This document shows positions 8,459 to 17,695 of a stretch of DNA of 64,000 nucleotides, piece after piece (the first letter of the stretch is position 1; each line of letters begins with the position of its first letter). Position numbers and translations under genes: made by a program. Source of the stretch: Paenibacillus sp. GP183 (GTDB lineage Bacteria > Bacillota > Bacilli > Paenibacillales > NBRC-103111); assembly GCF_900104695.1 (NCBI RefSeq), contig NZ_FNSW01000001.1:1612001-1676000 (forward strand). Direction: 5' to 3'. The notes beneath the pieces were generated by a model. It worked only from the letters and a program-made list of their open reading frames with translations. It was not told the DNA's origin and made no database searches.

Positions 8459-10252
8459 CTAACTACCTTTCCGAGGAAGCGGAATGGCGATAACGACCTT
8501 GGTTCCTTCCCCCTGTGTACTATGAATGCTGAGTCCGTAGGAATCGCCAAACATTAAGGCAATTCGACGGTGAACATTGGTCAGTCCAATACCTCGCGAG
8601 AGTTTTCTATAACTCGCAGGACTATGAATGGAAGCGGTGTCTTCCCGAAGCATCTCTCTGAGCCGGTTCAGAACACTCTCTTCCATGCCGATTCCGTTAT
8701 CTTCGATAACAATCCACAGCTCCTGCTCATTGACCTTGGTTGACACTCGGAGGGTACCTTTATGACTGAGCGGCTCCAATCCATATTTTACCGCATTCTC
8801 GATGATCGGTTGAATCGTCATCTTCGGCAGCGGCACATCCAGCCACTCAGGATAGACGCTCACCTCGGCGCTGACCCGGCCTTGTAAGCGATTCTCAATA
8901 ATCGTCATATAATGGCTCATTTGATCCAGTTCCTGCCGCAGGGTGGTCTTGGAAGCTTCCTCCCAGTCGCTGCTGTAGCGAAACATATGCGATAAGGCCA
9001 GAATGACCCGACCCAGCCTGTCATTCTCTCTCTCATCCAGCATCCAATAAATCATATCGAGCGTGTTATATAGAAAATGAGGATTAACCTGCGACTGAAG
9101 CGCCTGCAGTTCGGCATTCTTCTCACTGATGGAGGCAAGTGTGATCCGCTCAATCAGCTCATCCATCCGTTTGACCATGCGATTGAACGATGACACCAAC
9201 GAGTTAATTTCTTCAAATGAATTGACGGTTACCGATCCTTTGAAATTCCCCATCTCCACCTGCTTCATCTCGCGGATCAGCAGCTTTAGCGGCGAGGAAA
9301 TATTGCGGGAAATCAGTACCGCGAGAGCAGTCGACAAGATGACAAGCACCACGATGACGACATACAAATACTCTCTGGACTTTACCACTTCAGCGTTGAT
9401 ATCCTCTTTTGGCGTCAGTCCGATAATCGTCCAGTCGGACATCTTGGCCTTGGCGGCAACAACGAGTTGATTGGCTTGATTGTCTACGATAATCTGGGCG
9501 GTCTGCGGACGCGGAAGCCCGTTTAAAGCCGGCGGTTTCACCTGCTCCGATGCCGAAGAAACAATCAGTCGATCCTCCCGATCCACGATGTAGACACGAC
9601 TGTTAGGGCTTATGGTCACATTGGACAGCGCGGCAAGTATGGGCGCTGGGTTCGTTTCAATGAGCATCACACCGATCATTCGGTGGTCGGTCAAATCATA
9701 CAATTTGCGCCCAAAAACAAAGAGCTGCTCATCCTGGAATCGATTGATTACAGAACCATGGAATAACCCCAGCCACACCATCTCTCCGGAAGAATTGAGG
9801 AGCTTCTGATACCAGTCTGATGACGTAAAATTCGCATCGATGACACCGGCGAATCTGCGCTCGTAGTTATAATTCTTTCCAGTATTCGTGATGACATGAA
9901 TGCCGACAATATCATCGCGCGAATAATAAATTGCGCCCATAATGTTCGTAATTGTGCGCTCGTTAATCACACTGACAGCCGGGTCCTTGTTGGCCTCGCG
10001 ATCTTCAATGAGGCGCAGCATCTCATAGTTGCTATTGAGTGACTTGGTAACGCTGTCATATCCCTGGAGCAACAAATCGAACAAACCAACCGTTTGCGAA
10101 ATATTTTTCTCCGCCAGAACACTAATTTTACTGTGAATGATTTCGGTTGTCTTCTGATAATAGAGCACACTGACAATGAGCAGGAGAACCAACATGCAGG
10201 AGATAAATAGCAGAAACAGCCGATTGCGTATGGAATGCAGGCCGCGTGTCAA
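8459..10252 (-). CDS. Sensor histidine kinase, YesM type
   Basis: The product is about 597 aa: N-terminal membrane helix (about 10-35), extracytoplasmic dCache-like sensing region, second membrane helix (about 295-318), HAMP, His_kinase domain with QVNPHFLYNTLD, and a HATPase_c domain (VKYGLEP, GIGLTNV). The open frame reaches a TTG at 10306 inside the T-tract of an upstream terminator, which cannot be a real start. TTG 10252, with AAAGGGGAT 8 nt upstream, is the best start. The gene lies just after the terminator of the upstream importer operon, so it depends on read-through or its own weak promoter. Its partner regulator is encoded 3 bp downstream. Confidence 0.85.
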   Translation of the reverse strand: MTRGLHSIRNRLFLLFISCMLVLLLIVSVLYYQKTTEIIHSKISVLAEKNISQTVGLFDLLLQGYDSVTKSLNSNYEMLRLIEDREANKDPAVSVINERTITNIMGAIYYSRDDIVGIHVITNTGKNYNYERRFAGVIDANFTSSDWYQKLLNSSGEMVWLGLFHGSVINRFQDEQLFVFGRKLYDLTDHRMIGVMLIETNPAPILAALSNVTISPNSRVYIVDREDRLIVSSASEQVKPPALNGLPRPQTAQIIVDNQANQLVVAAKAKMSDWTIIGLTPKEDINAEVVKSREYLYVVIVVLVILSTALAVLISRNISSPLKLLIREMKQVEMGNFKGSVTVNSFEEINSLVSSFNRMVKRMDELIERITLASISEKNAELQALQSQVNPHFLYNTLDMIYWMLDERENDRLGRVILALSHMFRYSSDWEEASKTTLRQELDQMSHYMTIIENRLQGRVSAEVSVYPEWLDVPLPKMTIQPIIENAVKYGLEPLSHKGTLRVSTKVNEQELWIVIEDNGIGMEESVLNRLREMLREDTASIHSPASYRKLSRGIGLTNVHRRIALMFGDSYGLSIHSTQGEGTKVVIAIPLPRKGS

Positions 10253-10304
10253 TCCAGTCGATCCCCTTTCTTTATGCCCTGCTTCCCATTTTAACACAGA
10301 GAAC

Positions 10305-10344
10305 AAAAAAAAGGGGAGTGGTGAATTATCCCTTCACCGCTCCC
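10305..10344 (-). terminator. Terminator between importer and kinase genes
   Basis: A 12-bp stem with one mismatch (10314-10325 with 10333-10344, 7-nt loop) is followed on the minus strand by eight T. The stem overlaps the stop codon of the MalG-type permease gene. It should lower expression of the kinase/regulator pair relative to the importer. Confidence 0.85.
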
Positions 10345-11207
10345 GCGACCATGCCCTTCGTAATTTTGTCCGCTAACAAGAAGTATATGAGAATAACCGG
10401 CAGTGCTCCGAGTACGAGGAATGCCCCAATGGCTCCATAATTGACCGAATATTGACTGACAAAGCTGTTCACGCCAAAGGGAAGCGTCTTTAACCGTTCA
10501 GACGAGATGAATGTGGCTGCCAAAATGTACTCATTCCATATACTAATGAAGGTTAGAATCGATACGGTCATCATCGGAGGAATTGAAATCGGCAGGATGA
10601 TGCTTCGGAAAATACGCTGCACACTCGCTCCATCCATCACGGCGGATTCTTCAATTTCGCTTGGAATGGACTTCATAAATCCGCTGAGAATGAATACGGC
10701 AATCGGTGTCTGAAACGCCACATACGGCAGGATCAGCGAGAGATGCGTATTGAGGATGTGCATGTTTTTGAAAATGATCATGAGCGGCAATAAGGTTGCC
10801 TGCAGCGGGATCATCATTCCGATCAGAAAGAGAACCATCACAATCTGGCCGTATTTCCATCGGAAGCGGCTGATGGCGAATGAGGCCATCGAGCTTAACA
10901 GCAGCACGGAAGCCATGGACACTGAGGTGACAAACAAGCTGTTTTTCAAATATTGAAAATAATGGCCAGCTTTTATCGCGTCGCTGAAATTTTTCCATTG
11001 AAGCACGGCCGGCAGCGCGAAAAATCTGCCTGATAATATTTCTTCATTGGTTTTGAAGGAATAAATGAACAGCCAGAGGAGCGGATAAACTTGAGTTACG
11101 ACCAGAATAGAAAGAAAGATGACCACGATCACCTTGACCGCGGAGGGGCGTTTCCTTCTGACTATTGCTGCAGGCATTGCAGGAGCTGCACTCAGCGTTG
11201 AATTCAT
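10326..11207 (-). CDS. Carbohydrate ABC transporter permease, MalG-type
   Basis: The product (293 aa) is a six-helix permease; the first helix spans about 28-50. The EAA loop (EESAVMDGASVQRIF) is near residue 190 and the protein ends GAVKG. It is the third gene of a binding protein-MalF-MalG operon and pairs with the permease encoded 20 bp upstream. Its last codons form part of a terminator hairpin. It is a diverged paralogue of the permease at 767-1642. No ATPase gene is adjacent. Confidence 0.9.
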   Translation of the reverse strand: MNSTLSAAPAMPAAIVRRKRPSAVKVIVVIFLSILVVTQVYPLLWLFIYSFKTNEEILSGRFFALPAVLQWKNFSDAIKAGHYFQYLKNSLFVTSVSMASVLLLSSMASFAISRFRWKYGQIVMVLFLIGMMIPLQATLLPLMIIFKNMHILNTHLSLILPYVAFQTPIAVFILSGFMKSIPSEIEESAVMDGASVQRIFRSIILPISIPPMMTVSILTFISIWNEYILAATFISSERLKTLPFGVNSFVSQYSVNYGAIGAFLVLGALPVILIYFLLADKITKGMVAGAVKG

Positions 11208-11227
11208 GTTGATGGAACTCCCCTCTT

Positions 11228-12118
11228 TTAGGAATATTTTCTCTCTAATAGATTAAACAACTTATTGATAATGACAGTTACGATTAGGCACAAGCCCACT
11301 AAAAACGCCCCGATTGCGCTTCCGTATCCATATTTCAGGGAAAGGAAGGAGGAGTTGTACATGTGCGTCGAGATCACATCTGTCGCATGCGCAGGTCCAC
11401 CGGCTGTCATCACCATGACCATGTCAAACGCTTGAAGCGAGCCGATAAAAGCCAGGACTATCGATATTTTGAAAATCGGAATATTCATAGGGAAGGTAAT
11501 ATGCCAGTCAGCTTTGATTCCTTCAGCTCCGTCAATCCGGGCAGCTTCATAAATATCAGAAGGAATGTTCCTGATGCCGGTAAACTGGATCAGCGTATGA
11601 TAACCCAGGTACTGCCACAGCGCTACAAAGTAAAGCGAGTACATCGCAATTTTCGGTTCAGTCAACCACGACCTCGTCCAGCTATGCAAGTTCAAGAGGT
11701 CAAGAACTTGATTCAGCATGCCCCCCATCGCGGCGGGATTATAAATCGTTTTCCATAATTGGCCGATAATGACGACGGATAAAATAACAGGCAGAAAATA
11801 ACTCGAAACGAGAAAGTTCGGCTTCTTGATAAACCTGTTAAGCAGAATCGCTACGAATAAAGCAATTGGAATCTCCGCCATGGAGAACACTGCAAACATT
11901 AACGTTCTGCGAACAGAAGGCCAGAATACGGGGTCTGCGAACAGGAGTGTATAAAAATTTTGCAAGCCAACGAATTTGGACGTGCCAATCCCGTTCCAAT
12001 CCAGGAGCCCGCTATAAAGCGAAACGAGAATCGGGACAAACACGAGTCCCGCATAGAGCACCAGGCACGGAAGTACAAACATTGCTATCGTCCATTTTGA
12101 GACTCTTAACACATTCAC
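11228..12118 (-). CDS. Carbohydrate ABC transporter permease, MalF-type
   Basis: The product (296 aa) has six predicted helices and the cytoplasmic coupling loop EAARIDGAEGIKADWHI near residue 196. The length is normal for UgpA-like permeases. It lies between the lipoprotein gene and the MalG-type gene on the same strand. The substrate cannot be read from sequence. Confidence 0.9.
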   Translation of the reverse strand: MNVLRVSKWTIAMFVLPCLVLYAGLVFVPILVSLYSGLLDWNGIGTSKFVGLQNFYTLLFADPVFWPSVRRTLMFAVFSMAEIPIALFVAILLNRFIKKPNFLVSSYFLPVILSVVIIGQLWKTIYNPAAMGGMLNQVLDLLNLHSWTRSWLTEPKIAMYSLYFVALWQYLGYHTLIQFTGIRNIPSDIYEAARIDGAEGIKADWHITFPMNIPIFKISIVLAFIGSLQAFDMVMVMTAGGPAHATDVISTHMYNSSFLSLKYGYGSAIGAFLVGLCLIVTVIINKLFNLLERKYS

Positions 12119-12224
12119 TTTACTCGCCTCCCTTATTGGAATATGCCAATCGGAACTTACCTTTTACACCTGGATGGCGTCAAAGATAAATTCCGAATCG
12201 GCTGTTACTTCATCTTATTTCATC

Positions 12225-13574
12225 TTATTTTTTGTTTGTATCGTATGCGGTTTGATGCTCTTTGGCGATCTCTGCAGGATCCTTCTTCTGTACGAACAGG
12301 TTTTGGATGCTGGTCAGATGGCCTTGTGCTGTTCCCGGGTTCATCGTGTTGTCGAACGCCAAGTCTCCGCCTTTTACTTGCTTGAACAAGCCGAGTACTT
12401 CCATCGCCATATCGGAATAACCTGCAGCTTTAAAGTCTCCATCCACCTTCTGAGCCACACCTACCGCTCCTTTTACGGCAAAAGCTTCTTTCGGATAATT
12501 CAGCATAAAGTAGTTCAGGAAATCTTTAGTTTCTTTCAAATGCTTGCTGTTTGCAGAAATTGCAAATGCGCTTCCCGGTGCCAGCATGAACTCGTCAGGG
12601 TTACCTTTGCCTTTGACCGTCGGGAATTTGAATACGCCAACCTTGCCATTCACCGAGGATGTTTCAATACCGCCTGTTGCCCAGGAGCCCATGAAGTACA
12701 TGGCAGCTTTGCCGGTTTTGAACAAGTTCTCGCCAGCATTATAATCAAAAGAGGTTGCTCCTTCCTGGAACGCTCCTGCTTGAATCAAATCCTGGAAGCT
12801 GGAAACAGCATCTGTAAAGGCAGGGTCATTGAACGTCTTTTTGCCGTCAACTACATCTTTCAGGAAGCCAGGTCCGCCGTTTGTACGAAGCAGCACGTTC
12901 ATGAACAAGAAGGAACCGGTCCATGAATCCTTTTCACCGATGGCCATAGGTTGAATCCCTTTGGCTTTAAGTGTTTTTACAGCAGCGACCATTTCTTCGA
13001 AGGTTTTTGGAACTTGTACGCCAGCTTGCTGGAACAAATCTTTATTGTAATAAACGACAGCGATGTTATTGCCGTCAGGCAGTGCATACAGATTATTGTT
13101 GAACGTATACCAGTCAAGAATTCCGCTCTGGAAGGTATCTTTCAAACCGTTCTGAGCCACCATGTCATTCAAAGGTGCAAAAAGGCCTGCATCCACGAAA
13201 GGCTTCATTTGCGCAGCTGGATTAACAATCGTGATATCCGGAACCTCTTTGGAGGCCGCTTGCGTTTTCAGCTTCAGTTTTTGTTGATCCGTGTTCAGGG
13301 AGTCGAGCTCGATTTTGATACCCGGATTTTTTGTTTGATAGTCATTCACGATTTTCTTCAGCATGCCATTCTTTGGATCTGTTGGATCAGGATAAATATT
13401 TTGGAATGTAATCGTAATGTTGTCTACCTTTTTCTCAGGCGCTGTAGTACCTGCACTTGTAGTTGCCGTTGCCGTGCTACCACCATTGCTCTTAGTAGCT
13501 GAACCACATGCAGTCAAGCTAAGTGCCAGCGTACCTGCCATAACAAGCTTTAATGCGTTTGACTTTGTTGCCAT
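12225..13574 (-). CDS. Sugar ABC transporter substrate-binding lipoprotein
   Basis: Although the frame is open to 13625, the ATG at 13574 is preceded by GGGGGATTC and gives a typical lipoprotein signal (MATKSNALK, hydrophobic core, LTAC with Cys23). The mature protein follows a Ser/Thr-rich linker and has the family 1 solute-binding fold; total length is 449 aa. It is the first gene of the operon with the two downstream permeases. A TATAAT box and a cre-like element lie upstream. The last codons contain a short direct repeat (TCATCTTATTT twice at 12209-12230). Confidence 0.9.
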   Translation of the reverse strand: MATKSNALKLVMAGTLALSLTACGSATKSNGGSTATATTSAGTTAPEKKVDNITITFQNIYPDPTDPKNGMLKKIVNDYQTKNPGIKIELDSLNTDQQKLKLKTQAASKEVPDITIVNPAAQMKPFVDAGLFAPLNDMVAQNGLKDTFQSGILDWYTFNNNLYALPDGNNIAVVYYNKDLFQQAGVQVPKTFEEMVAAVKTLKAKGIQPMAIGEKDSWTGSFLFMNVLLRTNGGPGFLKDVVDGKKTFNDPAFTDAVSSFQDLIQAGAFQEGATSFDYNAGENLFKTGKAAMYFMGSWATGGIETSSVNGKVGVFKFPTVKGKGNPDEFMLAPGSAFAISANSKHLKETKDFLNYFMLNYPKEAFAVKGAVGVAQKVDGDFKAAGYSDMAMEVLGLFKQVKGGDLAFDNTMNPGTAQGHLTSIQNLFVQKKDPAEIAKEHQTAYDTNKK

Positions 13575-13614
13575 TTTGAATCCCCCTTGATCTTTGATGT
13601 GTTTATTATCATCC

Positions 13615-13633
13615 ATTATAGGCATCGCTTACA
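13615..13633 (-). promoter_or_regulatory. -10 box with overlapping cre-like site
   Basis: The minus strand carries TATAAT at 13620-13615, touching TGTAAGCGATGCCT at 13633-13620. The latter matches 12 of 14 cre positions. A good -35 is lacking. CcpA repression of this importer is plausible but weaker in support than at 4084-4097. Confidence 0.4.
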
Positions 13634-13749
13634 ATGCGGGAAATTATAGGTTTGTAGTTTGGTTTTTATAGGTTCTTTTCTTGAACTTTACCTGTTATAC
13701 TTCTTTTATATAAAAATTAGGTTATCAACTGAAAGGAGTATCATCCATT

Positions 13750-14844
13750 ATGAACGGAAATAATCCATTGTTAGAAGCATTTAATCAAACTACCTATCAA
13801 TTAGGTGGCCATGGTAAAAGAAATACGAAAGTGCTGAAAGAGGCATTCCAGCATATCGATGAGAATGTGGACAGTGATAATTATGGTGCAGGCAAGGTCA
13901 TTGAAGACTTTCAAGATCAAATGGCGGCGTATTTAGGAAAAGAAAAGGCCGTTTTTTTTCCAAGTGGAACCATGGCACAGCAAATTGCCCTAAGAATATG
14001 GTGTGATAAAAAGGGACTAAAAAAAGTAGCCTATCACCCTTTATGTCATTTAGAGATTAAAGAACAAGACGGGTTAAAAGAACTGCATCATATCGAATCT
14101 ATCTTGTTAGCGGATCATAGCAGGACCATTCAGCTTGAGGATGTTCTGAACATGAAGGAGGATGTCGCTTGTATTTTGCTTGAATTGCCACAGCGCGAGA
14201 TCGGTGGAACGCTGCCTGATTACCAGGATCTAGAAGCTATCTCCGTATACTGCCGCGAAAAAGGGATCAAGCTTCATATGGATGGGGCTAGACTTTATGA
14301 AACGCTGCCCTACTATCAAAAGTCGGCTGCTGAGATTTGCAAGCTTTTTGATAGTGTTTATGTTTCATTATACAAAGGAATTGGCGGGATTGCAGGCGCT
14401 ATTCTTGCAGGCGATGAAGCTTTTTCGAACGAATCCAAGGTATGGAAAACGCGCCATGGCGGAAATTTAATTAGCCTTTATCCGTATATTCTCAGCGCGG
14501 ATTATTATTTCAAACAAAGGTTGCACAAAATGGAGCAGTATTATGAAGAAGCAAAGGAGCTTGCGGGTTTTTATAATCAGTGCCATGCCGTTGCAACAAA
14601 ACCTTTGGTGCCTGTTTCCAACATGTTTCATGTACATGTTGATATTCCGAAAGAAAAGCTTGAATCTATTTTAATAGCCATTTATAAAGAAACGGGTATA
14701 GGCTTAACCACCTATGTCAAAGAAACCAGCGCGACAACCTGTTATTATGAAGTTAGTATCGGTGATCGTTACTCGAACATACCGAAAGACGAGATCAGGA
14801 AAGTATTTCAATTGCTTGATGAGAGAACCGGAGCGGAGATTTAG
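13750..14844 (+). CDS. Low-specificity L-threonine aldolase / beta-eliminating lyase family
   Basis: The product (364 aa) is a fold-type I PLP enzyme that would cleave L-threonine or related beta-hydroxy amino acids to glycine and an aldehyde. Visible landmarks are the Gly-rich PSGTMAQQIA near 71-80, His100 that would stack on PLP, the cofactor-binding Asp178 in MDGAR, and the Schiff-base Lys209 in SLYKGIGG. AAAGGAG precedes the ATG. It is the only plus-strand gene in the first 34 kb and converges on the UbiX gene. Glycine metabolism would link loosely to the glyoxylate genes further right. Confidence 0.85.
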   Translation: MNGNNPLLEAFNQTTYQLGGHGKRNTKVLKEAFQHIDENVDSDNYGAGKVIEDFQDQMAAYLGKEKAVFFPSGTMAQQIALRIWCDKKGLKKVAYHPLCHLEIKEQDGLKELHHIESILLADHSRTIQLEDVLNMKEDVACILLELPQREIGGTLPDYQDLEAISVYCREKGIKLHMDGARLYETLPYYQKSAAEICKLFDSVYVSLYKGIGGIAGAILAGDEAFSNESKVWKTRHGGNLISLYPYILSADYYFKQRLHKMEQYYEEAKELAGFYNQCHAVATKPLVPVSNMFHVHVDIPKEKLESILIAIYKETGIGLTTYVKETSATTCYYEVSIGDRYSNIPKDEIRKVFQLLDERTGAEI

Positions 14845-14877
14845 TTTACTTTCCACTACAGGGTTACGCAAACTTTT

Positions 14878-15435
14878 TCAACTTTTCCAGCGTTTCGTTA
14901 AGTCATTTTCGATCTCAAACTGGTCTAAAATTCTCGCTACCGTATGATTGATAATATCATCAATCGTTTGGGGATGATTGTAAAAAGCAGGCATAGGGGG
15001 GAGCATGACTGCTCCCATCCTTGACAGCTTCAGCATGTTTTCGAGATGGATATCGTTTAGCGGCGTCTCTCTTGGTACAATCACTAACTTCCGTCGCTCT
15101 TTCAATATAACATCCGCAGCTCTCGCCACTAAGTTGTCAGTGATGCCGCAAGCGATACTCGCTAATGTCTTCATACTGCAAGGAGCAATAATCATACCAT
15201 TTACCTGAAAGGAGCCGCTTGAGATGGAAGCGCCCAAGTCATTGGAAGAGTGAACGTGACTGGCCATTGATTTGACTTCGTCTACCGAATAGCTGGTTTC
15301 AATCTTTATCGTCGCTTCAGCCCATTTACTCAGGATTAAGTGGGTCTCAACGTCGTGTTCCTTCAAAGCTTGTAAAGTTCTAATCCCATAAACGGCTCCC
15401 GTTGCTCCGGATATGGCTATAATTATTTTCCGCAT
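14878..15435 (-). CDS. ubiX: UbiX-type flavin prenyltransferase
   Basis: The product (185 aa) has the flavin-binding N-terminus [18 protein letters not shown] and the late motif [21 protein letters not shown] of the UbiX/Pad1 family. These enzymes prenylate FMN to make the cofactor of UbiD-type decarboxylases. No ubiD homologue is in the window, so its partner must be elsewhere or the gene serves another decarboxylase. It is in an operon with the small gene 11 bp upstream. Length is normal. Confidence 0.85.
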   Translation of the reverse strand: MRKIIIAISGATGAVYGIRTLQALKEHDVETHLILSKWAEATIKIETSYSVDEVKSMASHVHSSNDLGASISSGSFQVNGMIIAPCSMKTLASIACGITDNLVARAADVILKERRKLVIVPRETPLNDIHLENMLKLSRMGAVMLPPMPAFYNHPQTIDDIINHTVARILDQFEIENDLTKRWKS

Positions 15436-15446
15436 AACTTTGGCAC

Positions 15447-15752
15447 CTACTTCAATTTTTTAAAAGCCCACATATGTACCTTATCTTTTCCGCCTGAAAT
15501 ACACCCATTGAACTTTTGCCAAAAAACGGACTGTTCATTTTTTCTTATGTCCTTGATTTCCGTATAAACATCCATATTGGCCACTACAAATTCTTCAACG
15601 AACAAGTCGGGTTGGTCCGTTCCTTCATAAATGGTGATGTGTTCAGCTCCAAAATGATGAAGTTGATCTTTCAACTCATGAATCAGGTTTAGATACGTTT
15701 CTCTTTGTTCTTTATCCACCTTATATTCAGAAAGAATGGTTATCGTATCCAA
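15447..15752 (-). CDS. Small conserved protein, possibly a dimeric alpha/beta-barrel (ABM/NIPSNAP-like) protein
   Basis: The product is 101 aa, starting at a TTG with AGGAGG 10 nt upstream. Sequence features such as [21 protein letters not shown], followed by a predicted beta-alpha-beta pattern and a Trp/Phe-rich end, resemble small ferredoxin-like barrel proteins. I recognise no specific family. It precedes ubiX by 11 bp, so the two are probably cotranscribed. Function unknown; it might act on the substrate of the UbiX-dependent decarboxylase. Confidence 0.65.
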   Translation of the reverse strand: MDTITILSEYKVDKEQRETYLNLIHELKDQLHHFGAEHITIYEGTDQPDLFVEEFVVANMDVYTEIKDIRKNEQSVFWQKFNGCISGGKDKVHMWAFKKLK

Positions 15753-15849
15753 ATTGCCTTCCTCCTAGCATTCCATAACTAGTGATTTGTAAGCATATTA
15801 TATACTGTTTCTTTCTGAATCACATCAGCATAGTTGTAATTATCTCGCC

Positions 15850-15890
15850 AGAATAATAAAGGTCAATCGAATTGTTTATCGACTGACCTT
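15850..15890 (-). terminator. Probable terminator after the SGNH hydrolase gene
   Basis: A 12-bp stem (15859-15870 with 15879-15890, one G-U pair) is followed on the minus strand by a T-rich tail TTATTATTC. It lies 39 bp after the hydrolase stop codon. Confidence 0.7.
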
Positions 15891-15928
15891 GTTTATTCCA
15901 ATATTTGATCAATGTATTGAATAAATGC

Positions 15929-16552
15929 TCAAGCCTTTACAGCATCGAGCCAAGCCTTGGCTATTAAAGCATGACCGGCAGGAGAAGGATGAACTCCATC
16001 AGGTGCCCAAAATGCTGGAGGAGCCTCAGTACTTGCTTGCGCAAAAAGACCGTCGAGCGGCACGTATAACGTATTGAACTCCCTGGCGAGCTCTCTGACA
16101 GCGGTGATTTTAAGATCCAGGTCCTCTCTCCATTTCTTGCGATCCTCAGGGAATGGGAGCACAAACGGCTCGATCAAAATCAGCTTGGCGTCCAGCTTCT
16201 CTTTGGTTTGCACGATCAGATCCCGATACCCTTGCGCATAGTCCTCCGCTGAGGTTGGATCATTACTATCATAACGTCTCCAAGTATCATTGATCCCAAT
16301 ATAAATCGAAACCCAAGTGGGGTTAATATCGAGGCAATCCTCCTGCCAGCGCTGCTGCAAATCCTTGACCCGGTGTCCGCTGATCCCCTTATTAATAAAC
16401 TTCACTTGCTTCTCCGGATACTTGCTGGAAAATAAAGCCGATGCCATCAGAGCGTAGCCCTTCCCCAGATCATCCGTTTCCCGATTTCTTCCGCAATCTG
16501 TAATGCTGTCTCCCTGAAAAAGAACTACCGCTTGATCTTCGATTCTGGTCAT
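15929..16552 (-). CDS. SGNH/GDSL-family esterase or lipase
   Basis: The product is 207 aa. The ATG at 16552 has GAGGAG at good spacing, so the longer frame to 16606 is not used. It carries all SGNH blocks: FQGDSITDCG (nucleophile Ser near residue 15), Gly in ISGHRVKDL, IGINDTW, and DGVHPSPAGH with the catalytic Asp/His pair. There is no signal peptide, so it is cytoplasmic. Such enzymes commonly deacetylate or de-esterify carbohydrates, which fits a sugar-using organism, but the substrate is not predictable. Confidence 0.85.
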   Translation of the reverse strand: MTRIEDQAVVLFQGDSITDCGRNRETDDLGKGYALMASALFSSKYPEKQVKFINKGISGHRVKDLQQRWQEDCLDINPTWVSIYIGINDTWRRYDSNDPTSAEDYAQGYRDLIVQTKEKLDAKLILIEPFVLPFPEDRKKWREDLDLKITAVRELAREFNTLYVPLDGLFAQASTEAPPAFWAPDGVHPSPAGHALIAKAWLDAVKA

Positions 16553-16610
16553 TTGATATTTGCTCCTCTCGGTTATAAGCTTAATCTCTCCAAAACTTTG
16601 AACCATATTA

Positions 16611-16648
16611 TAAAAAAAACCGCCGACACTTAAGATCGACAGCGGTTT
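16611..16648 (-). terminator. Probable terminator after the IclR gene
   Basis: A 7-bp stem AAACCGC/GCGGTTT (16617-16623 with 16642-16648) with a long loop is followed on the minus strand by eight T. It sits 12 bp past the IclR stop codon. Confidence 0.6.
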
Positions 16649-16659
16649 ACCTTATTCCA

Positions 16660-17409
16660 TTAGCGGTTGAAAGACAACATGTGAGCCAAATCTTGAATTT
16701 CGCGGAGCGCAGACTCTTTTTTCTCCTCCCAATTGTGAACCGGCATCGATACGCTGACTGCCGACGTCATTTCATTTTTTGAAGGAAATACGGGAGCTGC
16801 AATGCAATTAAACCCCATGACGCCTTCCTGAAGGTCAATCGCATAACCGTTCTTGCGGATCTCGGCAATCTGTGCCATCAATTCCCGTTTGGTATGGAGC
16901 GTGAACGGCGTCAGCGCAGGCAGATTTTCTTCCGGATACAATCTATGCAGGTCTTCTTCTTTCAGGTAGGATAACAATACTTTTCCAAGTCCTGTGGCAT
17001 GGGCTGGAAACCGGACGCCGGGTACCGGAACCATCTGTATTGGGGAAGGCGCTGTTTCTTTGGCCAAATACAACACATCGGGGCCGTTCAATTGAGCCAG
17101 CTGAATCGATTCCATAAGACGTTCCATCGTTGTCGGGGCCAACCGTTGAAAAGCCTCTATCAGATCATATTGTTGAAAATATGAATTGCCCATTATGCCA
17201 TAATGAACTCCCATTGAATACGTGTTATTCGGATTCTGGGTAATCCATTCAAGAGCTTCCATCGTCTGCAGCAAGGAAAACATGGAACTTTTGCTTATGT
17301 TAAGCCGTTTGCACAGATCGGCCATTTTCAGCTTGGCCGGCTCATCTGCGATCATACGGATAATGTCATTGGCTTTTTCCAATGCAGGCACCCAATATTT
17401 TCTGTCCAT
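16660..17409 (-). CDS. IclR-family transcriptional regulator
   Basis: The product (249 aa) has an N-terminal winged helix-turn-helix (about 20-65; LKMADLCKRLNISKSSMFSLL) and a C-terminal effector domain with the usual GLGKVLLSYL and GFNCIAAPVF signatures. ATG 17409 has GGAG 6 nt upstream; a GTG at 17424 is less likely. The gene is the nearest regulator to the glycolate/glyoxylate block, separated from it only by the group II intron and on the same strand. That makes it one candidate for the regulator of the repeated GTTCA operator. Confidence 0.85.
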   Translation of the reverse strand: MDRKYWVPALEKANDIIRMIADEPAKLKMADLCKRLNISKSSMFSLLQTMEALEWITQNPNNTYSMGVHYGIMGNSYFQQYDLIEAFQRLAPTTMERLMESIQLAQLNGPDVLYLAKETAPSPIQMVPVPGVRFPAHATGLGKVLLSYLKEEDLHRLYPEENLPALTPFTLHTKRELMAQIAEIRKNGYAIDLQEGVMGFNCIAAPVFPSKNEMTSAVSVSMPVHNWEEKKESALREIQDLAHMLSFNR

Positions 17410-17589
17410 AGAAACTCCATTCACATTTATATTATTTCATTATACTACCCGGTTCTCAAATATTGTCAATACCATAACCGCGTTCACTCGGCTAAATACG
17501 AGATTAATATGGAGTGATCCAGGTCTCCGAATCCGCTGGTCGTGTCCAAGTAGGGTAAGACGAGGGATTACTCCCTCGGACTCCCCGTC

Positions 17590-17623
17590 AAACCGTGCAT
17601 GCGGATTTCCCGCACACGGCTTT
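17590..17623 (-). ncRNA. Group II intron domain V
   Basis: A 34-nt hairpin with stem arms AAAGCCGTG and CACGGTTT and a GAAA loop carries the catalytic AGC near its 5' base. It is the most conserved part of the ribozyme and sits between the reverse-transcriptase stop and the intron 3' end. Confidence 0.85.
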
Positions 17624-17695
17624 CCTTCGTCAGTTCCCCATCTTCAGGAATGAGTTCTCTTCATCCGTCACCGGATTGCAAATTTCACTCCTGAA

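Noticed and set aside
17435-17457. Possible fourth copy of the GTTCA operator before the IclR gene
   Set aside because: TTTCATTATA matches the start of copy A, but the second and third half-sites are absent, so it was not counted.
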